64,000 bases of DNA, taken from contig NZ_PJAR01000041.1 of assembly GCF_002836745.1 (NCBI RefSeq), positions 62,001 through 126,000 of the forward strand. Reading direction: 5' to 3'. This DNA is from Glaciecola sp. 33A (GTDB lineage: Bacteria; Pseudomonadota; Gammaproteobacteria; Enterobacterales; Alteromonadaceae). The position numbers and the translations under genes were made by a program. The notes below the pieces were generated by a model. The model was not told the origin of the DNA and ran no database searches. It saw nothing but the letters and a program-made list of their open reading frames with translations. Below are positions 35,031-45,077 of the stretch, piece after piece. How positions within the stretch are numbered: position 1 is the first letter of the stretch; the number at the start of each line of letters is the position of its first letter.

Positions 35031-36776
35031 TTAATTTTTCTTCAAAGGTCGCATTGCTTCTTCAAAATAAGATGTGTCATATGCGCCGTTGGCAAAACCA
35101 GGTTTAATTATCGCATTGATTTCTTTTTCATAGTGATACGCTAAATTTAATAATAGTGATTCGTCCCAAGCCTTTCCCATAAAACTAAGGTTGATTGGCA
35201 ATCCTTTCATTGCACCCATGGGAACGCTGACGTGCGGATAGCCCGCAATGGCAGCCAACCAACCTGCACCTGCACTGCCGCCAGTAAAGTTATCGCCAAA
35301 AACGGGGTCGATTAAGAATGCAGGATTCCGACTGGGCATCATAATCGCATCGACGTTGTATTTAGTGAGTAGTAAATCAATCCCTTGTTTTCTAGTCGAG
35401 TTTTGCAAAAAGGCGACTGTGTTGAAATAGTCTTCGTCATACCCAGTGGTTGCTTGTGATTGTGCAAACAGGCTTTGGTCGAATAACACCATTTCGCGCT
35501 TATTGGTTTTATTGAACTCAATTAAGTCGGCTAAGGTTCGTGCTTTTACTGCGGGCGCTGCTAGTTCCAAGTAGAGGTTTAATTCATGCTTAAATTCGCT
35601 TAGCAAGACATTGAGCGCCTTATCCCAAAACTCTTCAGGCGTCTCAAAGTTATCTATAATCACTAGCTCTGCACCTAAAGCTTGCATGGTTTTCGCCGAT
35701 GCTTCGAATGCACTAATGATTGCTGGATGGTTACCTTGTACCGCAGTAAAAACGCCGATACGCTTGCCTTTTAAGGGCTTGTCTAAGTCACTTGTGTAGT
35801 CACGCTTGCGGCTGTCCGCAAGCCTTGTATAAGGGTCTGCAGGATCAGTACCTGCCATAATGGACAGCATGAGTGCAGCGTCTTCAACAAAACGTGTCAT
35901 GGGACCTGCGGTATCTTGCGTTACTGAAATAGGCACAATATGAGTACGTGATAATAACCCGACCGTCGGCTTGACGCCCACAATGCCATTCATTGCAGCA
36001 GGGCAAATAATAGAGCCGTTGGTTTCTGTACCGATAGCTAGAGACGCAAACTGAGCCGCGATTGCTGCGCCTGAACCCGCAGATGAGCCACAAGGAGAGC
36101 GGTCAAGGCTGTGTGGATTGCGAGTTTGACCACCCAAGGCGCTCCACCCACTAATGGATTCGGTCGAGCGAAAGTTTGCCCATTGTGACAAGTTGGTTTT
36201 GCCTAAAATGATTGCGCCTTCGGCTTTTAATCTAGCAATGATAGGTGCGTCACGTTGGGTGTTGTTTTCGGCCAAAGCAATAGCCCCGGCCGTTGTTGGT
36301 AACTCACTGGTTTCAATGTTGTCCTTAACCAGTATCGGGATCCCATGCAAACGACCCAGTGTTTTGCCTTGGGCAACCTCAGCATCTTTTTGTTTTGCCT
36401 CACCTAACGCATTCGGATTAAGTGATAATATCGACTGAAGACTCGGACCCTTTCTATCCATAGCTTCAATGCGAGTCAAGTAGGCTGAAACGAGTTCAGT
36501 TGAGCTAAGTTTACCCTGACTGATCAACGTTGCTTGCTGCGTAGCACTAAAGTCCAAAATCGACGGTGTCATCAGCACAGTACTCGCAACTACCGCTGTG
36601 TGTTTGGGGCTAACTTCAGTCGCCATTTGTACATTTGAATTTTGTTTTTTAGCCGCAATGAACCCGAGTGTTTGAAATAAAAGAAGACCGGCTAAACTTA
36701 TTAGGCACAGCAATAGGGCTATTTTGTATGACCCTAACTTACCCTCGTGTTTGTGCATGCTAGCTGACTGTTTCAT
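35031..36776 (-). CDS. Membrane-anchored amidase (amidase signature family)
   Basis: 581 residues. A hydrophobic segment at about 18-42 anchors or exports the protein. The amidase signature core is complete: Lys151 in ILVKDNIET, the cis-Ser in CGSSAGSG (about 231) and the nucleophile Ser255 in GTETNGSIICP. It is longer than GatA (about 480) mainly through the N-terminal segment, so it is not the tRNA amidotransferase; no gatB or gatC is near. It hydrolyses an unknown periplasmic amide, perhaps peptide- or aryl-amides. Single-gene unit. Confidence 0.88.
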   Translation of the reverse strand: MKQSASMHKHEGKLGSYKIALLLCLISLAGLLLFQTLGFIAAKKQNSNVQMATEVSPKHTAVVASTVLMTPSILDFSATQQATLISQGKLSSTELVSAYLTRIEAMDRKGPSLQSILSLNPNALGEAKQKDAEVAQGKTLGRLHGIPILVKDNIETSELPTTAGAIALAENNTQRDAPIIARLKAEGAIILGKTNLSQWANFRSTESISGWSALGGQTRNPHSLDRSPCGSSAGSGAAIAAQFASLAIGTETNGSIICPAAMNGIVGVKPTVGLLSRTHIVPISVTQDTAGPMTRFVEDAALMLSIMAGTDPADPYTRLADSRKRDYTSDLDKPLKGKRIGVFTAVQGNHPAIISAFEASAKTMQALGAELVIIDNFETPEEFWDKALNVLLSEFKHELNLYLELAAPAVKARTLADLIEFNKTNKREMVLFDQSLFAQSQATTGYDEDYFNTVAFLQNSTRKQGIDLLLTKYNVDAIMMPSRNPAFLIDPVFGDNFTGGSAGAGWLAAIAGYPHVSVPMGAMKGLPINLSFMGKAWDESLLLNLAYHYEKEINAIIKPGFANGAYDTSYFEEAMRPLKKN

Positions 36777-37023
36777 CCATATTCCTTTTTTAACTGTCTG
36801 TAGTGTTGATTATATTTTTGCTTGGATAGGTTTTTCTTACTTGGCTTGGTGCATTTAATTGATGATGCAATCTATTTAATAAAGATTATTATTAGCTCTA
36901 CGTACGCTATAACTTAGCTAGCAAACACAATGGATTAGCTGACAAACATTATAAAAAAAGTACTAAAAAATGCAAGCATTGTTGTTAAGTTAATCAAGGG
37001 TCTACCAAACTATAACGCTGTCG

Positions 37024-38685
37024 CTAATTATCCTCAACTACAACAACATGATTAGTAGCGATAGTATTCGAAATAAACTGGGCAATTTCCTGAACTGAAA
37101 TATCATTAATATCAGCATTTGCAAGTTTACGCTTGGCTAAGGGTAAACATGAGGTGATGAATTGTAGGTCCTGACTAAGCATCTGCAGCGCCTCTATTAT
37201 TATTGTTAACTTGAGGCTAGGAGCTACATCAAAGGCGCTATAAAAAACAAGGTGTCGATATTCTGGTATGTAGTGACTGGCAATAGCGTAGCAGTGTCCT
37301 TGTGTACGAGAGGAAAGGAATGTGGGGTATGCGTTCATAATAAAGCTAGTGAGTATGCCAAGCTCCATTTCTTCCTGACTAATACTAATGAGGATAAGAC
37401 AGTGGTCCTGACAAAATACCTTGGCTATAGGGTTTTGGTTTAGTTTTTCTTTAGCCTCGAGTAATAAAGGTGTAAATACTGTTGGTAAGGGACGATGTTT
37501 ATATTCGCTTTGCTGATATTTATCCTCACTTAACTGCGGTGTTAATTGCTTTAGCACTTTATTTTTAACCGCTAATAACGATACTGCTTTAGTGTTTTTG
37601 AATTGCTTGATCATGGGTTGTTTTTGCAGAAGATAAGCGTTACCGCGACCAACAGCGGGTATTGTGTGCTGCTTAGATTTAGCGGATAAATTCATAGCGG
37701 AGTCTGGATTGCGTGCTGCATAGTAATTGAATAGTTGAATGATTTCAGGTGAAAATTTATGCTGTTGTGCTTTTCCTTTAGTGACTATTTCTTCAGTGTT
37801 TTTTAAAATATAAGAATCTAAAGCACCAGACAATGCTTTTTCACAGCAGTCAAAGGGGGCAATAACGTCAAGCGCAAATTGTTGCTTGTTGTTTAGATTA
37901 AGTTGAGGCAATACTAATTCGCTGTCGTAGCTCCTAATCAATACTCTTAATTTTTCGTAGTTGCTTGAAAAATATATGTAAAACTGGCTATCAATCCACC
38001 AACGTAATAACTGTTTATCCTCTTCATAATGACTATTTTTCGGTAATGATTTGGGTACGTAAGGTGCACCGACTTGGTCCGTGTAACTAATCGATTCGAG
38101 TATTGAGGCAACTAACGTGGACTCAATACTGCCGGTAATTAATTGTATCTTATGCGCTTGATAATATGTTGTATGATACCGAGTCACATCTTGTTGGTTT
38201 AATTGCGAGATGAGCTCAATATCACCGCCATATTGATAACAGCGTTTCTCCGACGTATCACTGCGATCAATAACACGTTGCTGATGGACTTGCTGAAAAC
38301 TCAGTTCTCGGTGCATGACGCCGTAACAATCGCCATGGTAAATCTCGTGCTGTAAATCTTGTGCAACGAAGACTGGCGCGAGTAAACCATTAAGTAAATA
38401 GTTTAGTCCTAGTAAACAAGTCTGCAGGGACTGGCTGTGGCAATGATAGTAGGTTTTATTGCTGTGGGTGGAGGCATTAATAGACAAGTCGGTCAGTGCG
38501 GTCAACTGAAATAGAGATTCAGGTTGAGCAAAAGCCGCACTGCGACGAAAGACTAAGTGTTCAACCGCGTGGCTAACACCACTGTCATCTAATGCGGGAG
38601 TGTCGACCACAATTAATGCGCCAAAGCCTTTTTCTGCGGTTATATTATGTTGTAATAAACCGCAAGCGTGCCGGTAAAAGGTCAT
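37024..38685 (-). CDS. pqqF: M16-family peptidase in the pqq operon (PqqF-like)
   Basis: 553 residues. The inverted zinc motif HAVEH at 39-43 (HxxEH) and Glu127 in VMHRELS supply the M16 metallopeptidase site. The gene overlaps pqqE by 4 bases (ATGA), so it is translated with the pqq operon. PqqF-type M16 peptidases cut the cross-linked PqqA peptide after PqqE acts. The protein is shorter than the roughly 760-residue enterobacterial PqqF and its C-terminal half is divergent, so it may be a compact form or need a partner. The symbol is by position and motif, not by overall similarity that I could measure. Confidence 0.7.
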   Translation of the reverse strand: MTFYRHACGLLQHNITAEKGFGALIVVDTPALDDSGVSHAVEHLVFRRSAAFAQPESLFQLTALTDLSINASTHSNKTYYHCHSQSLQTCLLGLNYLLNGLLAPVFVAQDLQHEIYHGDCYGVMHRELSFQQVHQQRVIDRSDTSEKRCYQYGGDIELISQLNQQDVTRYHTTYYQAHKIQLITGSIESTLVASILESISYTDQVGAPYVPKSLPKNSHYEEDKQLLRWWIDSQFYIYFSSNYEKLRVLIRSYDSELVLPQLNLNNKQQFALDVIAPFDCCEKALSGALDSYILKNTEEIVTKGKAQQHKFSPEIIQLFNYYAARNPDSAMNLSAKSKQHTIPAVGRGNAYLLQKQPMIKQFKNTKAVSLLAVKNKVLKQLTPQLSEDKYQQSEYKHRPLPTVFTPLLLEAKEKLNQNPIAKVFCQDHCLILISISQEEMELGILTSFIMNAYPTFLSSRTQGHCYAIASHYIPEYRHLVFYSAFDVAPSLKLTIIIEALQMLSQDLQFITSCLPLAKRKLANADINDISVQEIAQFISNTIATNHVVVVEDN

Positions 38686-39818
38686 AATTTTATACGAACA
38701 ATATCCTCGCCTTTAAAAGTACGTTGATTTACCCTTTCGAAAATCGGCTCTTTCGGATTTTTTGCTAGTTCAATCGCTTCTTGAACTAGATGATGATCAG
38801 GCGATTTACTGCACACAGGATCGGTTGCATCCATGTTACCTGTCATCATGAAAGCTTGACAACGACAGCCGCCAAAATCTTTTTCTTTCTCATCACAACT
38901 TTGACAAGGCTCTGGCATCCAACTATCACCACGAAAACGATTAAAAGCAAAATCTTGCTGCCAAATATGGCTGATAGATTTGTTTTTCACATTAGGAAAT
39001 TTCAGCGGTAACATTTTGGCACTATGACACGGTAGCGCACTGCCATCCGGTGCGATGGTTAAAAACGTACTGCCCCAGCCATTCATGCATGCTTTGGGAC
39101 GATCTTCAAAGTAATCAGGTGTTATGAAAAAGAACTTAGGTCCTTTACCATTTTGTTTATCACGAAATTCATTTACGATTTTTTCGGCATCTACCATCTG
39201 TTTTTGTGAAGGTAACAGATGATCTCGGTTAGCAAATGCCCAACCATAATATTGCGCCGTCGCTAGTTCGACATAATCAGCCTTTAACAAACAACTTAAG
39301 CGCATGATATCTTCAACTTGGCTGATATTTTGTTTTGAAATAACAAAATTGAGCACCATCGGATATCCCTGCTCTTTAACCGACTGCGCCATTTTGAATT
39401 TTTGCTCAAAGGCATTACCGCGTCCTGCAATAATATCGTTCATTTCAGGATCAGCACCTTGAAAGCTAATCTGGATATGATCCAAGCCAGCTACTTTTAG
39501 CTTAGCAATACGCTTTTCGGTTAAACCAATACCAGATGTGATCAAGTTAGTGTAAAAACCCAATTCTCTTGAGTGTTTAACCATTTGCTCTAAGTCTTTG
39601 CGCAATAGAGGCTCGCCACCTGAAAAACCGAGTTGCACTGCACCCATGGCTCGGGCTTGGGTAAATACATCTAGCCATTGCTGTGTATTGAGTTCATCTT
39701 TTGTATCACCAAGGTCCGTCGGGTTGGAACAGTAAGGGCAATGCAACGGACAATCGTAAGTCAGTTCAGCCAACAACCAAAGGGGTGGCCCAACGTTAGT
39801 TTGGGTTTCATTGTTCAT
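38682..39818 (-). CDS. pqqE: PqqA peptide cyclase (radical SAM)
   Basis: 378 residues from ATG 39818, overlapping pqqD by 11 bases; a start at 39839 is also open. The radical SAM motif CPLHCPYC binds the [4Fe-4S] cluster that cleaves SAM; a C-terminal SPASM-type cysteine cluster ([17 protein letters not shown]) binds auxiliary clusters. PqqE forms the carbon-carbon bond between Glu and Tyr of PqqA while PqqD presents the peptide. All expected motifs are intact. Confidence 0.97.
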   Translation of the reverse strand: MNNETQTNVGPPLWLLAELTYDCPLHCPYCSNPTDLGDTKDELNTQQWLDVFTQARAMGAVQLGFSGGEPLLRKDLEQMVKHSRELGFYTNLITSGIGLTEKRIAKLKVAGLDHIQISFQGADPEMNDIIAGRGNAFEQKFKMAQSVKEQGYPMVLNFVISKQNISQVEDIMRLSCLLKADYVELATAQYYGWAFANRDHLLPSQKQMVDAEKIVNEFRDKQNGKGPKFFFITPDYFEDRPKACMNGWGSTFLTIAPDGSALPCHSAKMLPLKFPNVKNKSISHIWQQDFAFNRFRGDSWMPEPCQSCDEKEKDFGGCRCQAFMMTGNMDATDPVCSKSPDHHLVQEAIELAKNPKEPIFERVNQRTFKGEDIVRIKL

Positions 39819-40083
39819 AATAAAGCCATTTTTTTTCACCTGCAGCGCTTAAAAATTCGTAAATATCTTCAGTTAAATCACCCGCGTCAGGAAATTTATC
39901 ATTTAATGTATTGATGATATCAACAACTTTGTTGTTACCGTCGATAAGTTGCATTATTTCTCCCGCACTGCCGTTAAGCTTCACCATTCCCTCAGGATAT
40001 AATAATACGTAGCATTCCTGTACTTGCTCCCATTGCAGTCGGAACATGGGATTGATCTTAGGCTGTAGAGACGAATTTATCAT
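39808..40083 (-). CDS. pqqD: PQQ biosynthesis peptide chaperone
   Basis: 91 residues, standard length. Matches the PqqD winged-helix-like RiPP recognition fold: [24 protein letters not shown] (in part) and [11 protein letters not shown]. It binds PqqA and delivers it to PqqE. The start overlaps the pqqC stop by 4 bases (ATGA). Confidence 0.95.
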   Translation of the reverse strand: MINSSLQPKINPMFRLQWEQVQECYVLLYPEGMVKLNGSAGEIMQLIDGNNKVVDIINTLNDKFPDAGDLTEDIYEFLSAAGEKKWLYYEQ

Positions 40084-40835
40084 TTGAGGATCCTCTTATG
40101 GTAAATTGGTTCAGCTATCAAGCCTTTATAAGGCGGGCGGTCCTGTTGATAGGCTAAGGTCATAGCGTCGAGCATGGTCCATAAAATATCAAGTTTAAAT
40201 TGTAGAATATTTAATGCGCGGTCTTGTTCATCGCGTGTTGCAAAGTGTTCTAGGGTTACTCTCAGGCCATGACTAACATCGCGTCTTGCTTGTGACAATC
40301 GCATCTGAAAATATTGCAATCCATGTGGCTCAATCCAAGGATAGTTTTGTGGCCAACTTTCTAATCTGCTCTTATGTATTTTTGGCGCAAACATTTCTGT
40401 AAGTGAAGAACAAGCGGCTTCCTGCCACGTGGCATTTCGAGCGAAATTCACATAGGCATCAACAGCAAAGCGCACGCCGGGTAAGACGAATTTCTCGTCG
40501 AGTATGTCTTGTCTATCTAGTCCTACGGATTCACCTAATTGTAACCAAGCTTCAATACCGCCTAAGGTTTTATCTTCTGCATCACCATCGTGATCTATTA
40601 TTCGTTGGATCCATAAACGACGGGTTTCTACATCGCGGCAATTGGCTAAAATGGCAGCATCTTTGACAGGAATACTGGCTTGGTAGTAAAAACGGTTTGC
40701 TACCCAACCTTGAATTTGTTCGCGAGTACACTCGCCCTTATGCATGGCAATATGGAATGGATGATAAATATGATAAAGCTCGCCTTTACCGCGAAGCTGT
40801 TCTTCAAATTGCGCTATGGTCAACGGTTGTTTCAT
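40080..40835 (-). CDS. pqqC: Pyrroloquinoline-quinone synthase
   Basis: 251 residues, the normal length. Conserved features include [32 protein letters not shown] (in part [11 protein letters not shown]), [14 protein letters not shown] and [14 protein letters not shown]. PqqC carries out the final ring closure and eight-electron oxidation using oxygen without a metal. A gap of about 165 bases separates it from pqqB upstream. Confidence 0.97.
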   Translation of the reverse strand: MKQPLTIAQFEEQLRGKGELYHIYHPFHIAMHKGECTREQIQGWVANRFYYQASIPVKDAAILANCRDVETRRLWIQRIIDHDGDAEDKTLGGIEAWLQLGESVGLDRQDILDEKFVLPGVRFAVDAYVNFARNATWQEAACSSLTEMFAPKIHKSRLESWPQNYPWIEPHGLQYFQMRLSQARRDVSHGLRVTLEHFATRDEQDRALNILQFKLDILWTMLDAMTLAYQQDRPPYKGLIAEPIYHKRILK

Positions 40836-41000
40836 AAGTAAAGTACCTCTGAGTATTTTAGGTTACGTACCCAACACACATTCTTGTTTATTTTTAGCGA
40901 TGACAACGATGATGCAGTATTAACTGACTGTTTTTGTAATACCACCTCATTAAGAAGCTTGTCGTCTGAATTATTCGCCCGGTTGACTAATCAAACGCGA

Positions 41001-41918
41001 TTATATTGTTATTTCCATGCCATCAACGGCTATTTCAACACCATTGTCTAATACAAATTGATGTTGCGGCGATTCTTCGTTGAGGATCGGATTTGTGTTG
41101 TTGATATGGATTAAAATTTTGCGTTCAATATCAAATTTATTGAGTAATGCGACAGTGCCAAAATCACCGTTCACCGGCATATGTCCCATTTGAGATCCAA
41201 GTTTAGTGCCCACGCCTTGAGCAATCATTTCATCGTCAAGCCACAGCGTACCGTCAATTAATACGCAGCTCGCATTGGCTAATATTTTCTCGACTTCAGG
41301 TGTGCTCTCGACTATACCAGGCAAGTAAAAAAGGTATTTGCCGCTGGTTGTATCCACAATCTTGAGTCCAATGTTGTTACCTGCAACCACTTTGTCTCGG
41401 TACTTAGAGTAAGGCGGCGCATTTGACTCAATAGTCACTGGGACGAACTCGATATTTTCAACACCGTCGACATTAAATACATCTTTTTGCTCATACCCGA
41501 TAGGTTTAAATGTGAGACCACCATGCCAATGTTTAAGCATAGTAAACAGCGGATACGCGGAGGTTAAATCCTCGTACACAACGTCAGAACAGTAGACGTC
41601 TAGTGGTAGGCCTTCGCGTAGTGTTATCAAACCGGTGGTGTGGTCAATTTGGCTATCGCTTAGAATTACGCCACGAATATTAGTGCCACGTGCCCCTTGC
41701 GCAGGCCATAATTGTGGAGATTGGTTTATTTGTTGACGAATGTCAGGTGAGGCATTAATTAACGCCCAGTTTTCACCGTCTGGGCTGACAGCAATAGACG
41801 ATTGTGTTCGAGGTGTCGCTTTAATGGTTCCTGCTCGCAATCCCCTACAATTTGAGCAGTGACAGTTCCACTGCGGAAATCCACCACCAGCGGCCGATCC
41901 TAAAACTAAAATTTGCAT
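41001..41918 (-). CDS. pqqB: PQQ biosynthesis metallo-beta-lactamase-fold protein
   Basis: 305 residues, full length. A metallo-beta-lactamase fold with GSAAGGGFPQWNC at the start, the zinc-binding HCSNC and SQIDHTTGL loops. PqqB is thought to hydroxylate or otherwise process the excised Glu-Tyr dipeptide. It follows pqqA and a terminator-like hairpin at 41942-41969, so it may be expressed at a lower level than pqqA. Confidence 0.96.
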   Translation of the reverse strand: MQILVLGSAAGGGFPQWNCHCSNCRGLRAGTIKATPRTQSSIAVSPDGENWALINASPDIRQQINQSPQLWPAQGARGTNIRGVILSDSQIDHTTGLITLREGLPLDVYCSDVVYEDLTSAYPLFTMLKHWHGGLTFKPIGYEQKDVFNVDGVENIEFVPVTIESNAPPYSKYRDKVVAGNNIGLKIVDTTSGKYLFYLPGIVESTPEVEKILANASCVLIDGTLWLDDEMIAQGVGTKLGSQMGHMPVNGDFGTVALLNKFDIERKILIHINNTNPILNEESPQHQFVLDNGVEIAVDGMEITI

Positions 41919-41941
41919 AATTTCCCTGCATAAAATAAAAA

Positions 41942-41969
41942 GACCCTCGATATAGTGTCACCGAAGGTC
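41942..41969 (-). terminator. Attenuator-like hairpin between pqqA and pqqB
   Basis: Read on the minus strand, GACCTTCG pairs with CGAGGGTC (8 bp, one G-U) around a 12-base loop and is followed by TTTTTATTTT. It lies after the pqqA stop and before pqqB. A partial terminator here would give the excess of pqqA transcript that PQQ producers are known to need. Confidence 0.7.
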
Positions 41970-41989
41970 GCATTATTCTTAAAAATGTA

Positions 41990-42061
41990 TTATCTATTGC
42001 TGATATACATTGTAACTTCAAAACCTAAACGCATCTCTTCAAATTTTGGTTTAGTCCACAT
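41990..42061 (-). CDS. pqqA: PQQ precursor peptide PqqA
   Basis: 23 codons from ATG 42061 to the TAA at 41992-41990, with a strong ribosome site (AGAGGA) upstream. The sequence begins [15 protein letters not shown] and has Glu15 and Tyr19 in EVTMY, the two residues joined and oxidised to make PQQ. Too short for automated gene finders, but it is in the expected place at the head of pqqBCDE. Transcribed after a proline iminopeptidase gene on the same strand. Confidence 0.96.
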   Translation of the reverse strand: MWTKPKFEEMRLGFEVTMYISNR

Positions 42062-42170
42062 AATCATTCCTCTTTTAGTACAATTAAATCGAAACCTTAC
42101 CTTAATTCAGGCACAAATTGAAAGAAATCATACTTTAGACGGAGTATCGTTAATATATGGGACGAATTTT

Positions 42171-43178
42171 TTAATGCTGAGCCGATAACTGTTCATAAAA
42201 AGCGATAGTGGCTGCAATCAATGCATCAATAATTAACGGCTCACTAGCCAGATGTCCTGCCGTATTAATCACGCTTAATTGAGCTTTTGGACAATAGTGT
42301 GACAGCAGCCACGCTTGTTCTACTGGACAAACAAAATCATACTGCCCGTGTACAATTTGCATCGGAATATCCCGCACTTTATCAAGTTGTTTCAAAATAG
42401 GATTTTGATCGATAAAACAATTATTTACTGAGTAATGAATTTGTATTATTGCTGGGTTTTTATTTATGGTAGAACCTTCACCGGGAGGTTGGTATGGCTG
42501 AATATTTAATATCGCTGACTCCCACTGCTGGAGTCTAAAGAACATATCCCTGCTTATCGTTTCGTCGCTATTTATCAACTGTTGGTAAATGTGTTGCAGT
42601 GGTTTTTGTTGCAGTTCAACGGGCAAACTCTCGATTAAATTATGCCAAGCCTGCGGCAATAGTTGAGCCGCGCCTCTGCTGCTATATGCCCAGTCGATGT
42701 CCTGTGGGCGGCCTAGAAAAACGCCCCGCAAGATCATGCCTAAGACGCGTTCAGGGTATTTCTGCGCATAAATCAAGCCTAAAGTTGCGCCCCACGAGCC
42801 ACCAAAGATTAACCATTGGCTAATCCCAAGATGTTGACGAATAGCATCAACATCTTCTACTAATGCCGCGGTGTTATTTTGGTTTAATTCGCCCTGTGGT
42901 TTGGAACGACCGCAGCCCCGTTGATCGAACAAAATAATATGATAAATAGCGGGGTCGAAGTAACAACGATGTTGTTCATTGCAGCCGGCGCCCGGTCCAC
43001 CATGCAAAAAGACAACAGGAATGCCGTTTTTGTTGCCGCACTGCTCAATGTATATTTGATGAAGAGAACCTCGGTTAAGGTGCTGTTGATCAAATGGCTC
43101 AATTTTGGGATAAAGTGAATGCAAAAATATACGCCTATTAATAAATTTATGGGTAAAACAGTTTTCTAATATTGCCAT
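42171..43178 (-). CDS. pip: Proline iminopeptidase (alpha/beta hydrolase, S33)
   Basis: 335 residues. The S33 features are HGGPGAGC (59-66, oxyanion loop), the nucleophile elbow GGSWGATL with Ser128, a late Asp in HGQYDFVCP and His in NTAGHLAS. The start at 43178 has a weak ribosome site; a TTG further in (before HSLYPKIEPF) would give the family's usual N-terminus. It cleaves N-terminal proline from peptides. Lying about 110 bases upstream of pqqA on the same strand, it could help degrade or trim the leader, but a general peptide-turnover role is as likely. Confidence 0.85.
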   Translation of the reverse strand: MAILENCFTHKFINRRIFLHSLYPKIEPFDQQHLNRGSLHQIYIEQCGNKNGIPVVFLHGGPGAGCNEQHRCYFDPAIYHIILFDQRGCGRSKPQGELNQNNTAALVEDVDAIRQHLGISQWLIFGGSWGATLGLIYAQKYPERVLGMILRGVFLGRPQDIDWAYSSRGAAQLLPQAWHNLIESLPVELQQKPLQHIYQQLINSDETISRDMFFRLQQWESAILNIQPYQPPGEGSTINKNPAIIQIHYSVNNCFIDQNPILKQLDKVRDIPMQIVHGQYDFVCPVEQAWLLSHYCPKAQLSVINTAGHLASEPLIIDALIAATIAFYEQLSAQH

Positions 43179-43491
43179 AGTAATACGATACGAGGGTACT
43201 ATCTATGGTGTTGTCTAAAGTGCTGTCTAAAGAGCTGTAATTTTGGTTTTGTGTAGACTTTTAATATCACTACTCCCTTGTTGATGGAACCATCATTTAC
43301 TAAAAAGTGGCCGCGTTATCTTCACATACAATGGCATAATTGAGATTATTAATGCATTAAAAGAAGTGTATAACATAAATTATAATATTGCTCCGGCTCA
43401 CAAGTAACATTCATCATGGTCTTAGCAAGGTGCAATCCAATATAAGGAACGATATTTTTCTAACACCTGGATAGCTGAAATTAGTGTACGT
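43179..43491. other. Intergenic region between two minus-strand genes
   Basis: About 310 bases. A short imperfect repeat (GTTGTCTAAAGTGCTGTCTAAAG, in part GTCTAAAG twice near 43206-43232) occurs next to the iminopeptidase start. No terminator with a T run and no gene was seen. Confidence 0.4.
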
Positions 43492-44949
43492 TTAGTGCTC
43501 AGTATTTTTCGTATAAACGGCCCCGATGGGATCATCAAAGACGCTATTACGCACACCAGTTATAAGTTCGAGTAAGGTTTGCTCTACTGTGCGTTTTGGA
43601 TCGTGCATCTGGGAAAGCTCCCACGCAATGTTGAGTCTAAAGCAATCTTGATATAGGTTTCGTGTCGTAAATTGTGCGCCAAGGGTGATATCAATTCGTG
43701 CGCTATCAGTAAACGCTTTCAGTTTAATCTTATCCAGTCCAGGCACTTGGATCCAAAGGACAAGGCCACCGGTGGGTATACTGACAGCTGAACCTTTGGG
43801 TAGATTCTGCAATAGTATATGTCGATATGCACAAGCATTGCTTAGCAGTACTTTGCGAATATATTGAAGGTGCTTTCGATATTGACCTGAATTTATAAAA
43901 TCGGCCAAACTAGACTGCATGAGGCCATTTTGGCCTAAACGTTCGGTAGCGGATACGTCAACGCAAGCTGAAAGATACCGACCGGCATTACACCATCCTA
44001 TTCGCAGTCCATTCGCGAGTGTCTTGGATACTGAAGAGCACCAAAGTACATATCCATCTGTATCCCAATGCTTTACCGGGAGAGCAAAGGTAGTGTCGTA
44101 TCCCAACTCACCATAAATATCGTCTTCTATGATAGGTAACCGATATTTATTGGCCAGAGCGGCGAGTCGCTGCTTTTGACAGATTGACAAACTGATCCCA
44201 TGTGGGTTCATAGAGGAGGAGCTGAATAATGCTGCTGTAACCTCCTTATTTTTGAATTTGTGTTCAAGCTGCGATAAATCTAGTCCGCTAACATTACAAG
44301 GGATTTCAACCACTCTGCGGGACATACTGGAAAGTAATTTGAGTAAACCACTAAAACAAGGTGAACTGACTGCAACTGCGTCTCCGGGTTTAGTGGTGAC
44401 CAATAATGCGGTGCGTACTGCGTCCATACAGCCGATACTGATAAAAATGTCGCTAGCTGCCATGGTAAATCCACTAACAATAAAATGCTCTACTATGGCC
44501 AGACGCAGTTCATGAATACCTTGTGGATCAGGATAATTATGCAGCAACATGTCCCCCCGGTTTACTGTGCGTTTGATGCTCCTCTGTAATGACAACAACG
44601 GTATATGAGCGGGGCATAGCTGACTTATCCCAAATGGGCCAGATATCAAAACACCATTTTGGTAGCCACCTGACTCCTTGATGGTTGATATATTTTTTGC
44701 GCTACTTCGAAACTGCGGTTGTATCGGGATATCACTGTGGCTAAGTGGTGTTGAAACAAAGAAACCTGATTTAGGGTGGGTCACAACCCACCCAGTTTGT
44801 TCCAGACTTCGGTAACTGTTTAGAGCTGTGGTCATACTAACGCCTAACTGTTTTGTCAGCTGTCGCAAGGATGGTAGGCGCTGACCATGTCGTAACTTTT
44901 GACTTTGAATATCAGCAATAAATTGTTTAGCAATGGCTTTATATTTCAT
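43492..44949 (-). CDS. MocR-type regulator (GntR helix-turn-helix plus aminotransferase domain)
   Basis: 485 residues. Residues 1-70 are a GntR-type winged helix (LRHGQRLPSLRQLTKQLGVS, SYRSLEQTGWV). The rest is a fold-type-I aminotransferase-like domain with the PLP lysine in SSVSKTLANGLRIGW. MocR regulators use PLP and an amino-acid-related effector to control nearby genes, most often a transporter. It is divergent from an EamA transporter with a palindromic site in between, the classic arrangement. Confidence 0.92.
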   Translation of the reverse strand: MKYKAIAKQFIADIQSQKLRHGQRLPSLRQLTKQLGVSMTTALNSYRSLEQTGWVVTHPKSGFFVSTPLSHSDIPIQPQFRSSAKNISTIKESGGYQNGVLISGPFGISQLCPAHIPLLSLQRSIKRTVNRGDMLLHNYPDPQGIHELRLAIVEHFIVSGFTMAASDIFISIGCMDAVRTALLVTTKPGDAVAVSSPCFSGLLKLLSSMSRRVVEIPCNVSGLDLSQLEHKFKNKEVTAALFSSSSMNPHGISLSICQKQRLAALANKYRLPIIEDDIYGELGYDTTFALPVKHWDTDGYVLWCSSVSKTLANGLRIGWCNAGRYLSACVDVSATERLGQNGLMQSSLADFINSGQYRKHLQYIRKVLLSNACAYRHILLQNLPKGSAVSIPTGGLVLWIQVPGLDKIKLKAFTDSARIDITLGAQFTTRNLYQDCFRLNIAWELSQMHDPKRTVEQTLLELITGVRNSVFDDPIGAVYTKNTEH

Positions 44950-44966
44950 GGGTTACAATTTGCTTA

Positions 44967-44980
44967 TACAAATTTTTGTA
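44967..44980. promoter_or_regulatory. Candidate MocR operator
   Basis: TACAAATTTTTGTA has inverted arms TACAAA and TTTGTA and lies 18 bases from the MocR start in the 128-base divergent gap. Further TACAA/TTGTA words (44954 and about 45001) are nearby, as in MocR sites built from repeated half-sites. Confidence 0.45.
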
Positions 44981-45077
44981 CTCTTTTAATTATAATATAT
45001 TGTATCTGTTATTTTTTTTGAATCAAGCCATAATATGCTATCTAATTATTGGATATTTCGAAATGTAAGGGTGTTTA

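Noticed and set aside
35031-36776. Amidase as GatA of the tRNA amidotransferase
   Set aside because: Has an N-terminal membrane segment, is longer than GatA, and gatB/gatC are absent.
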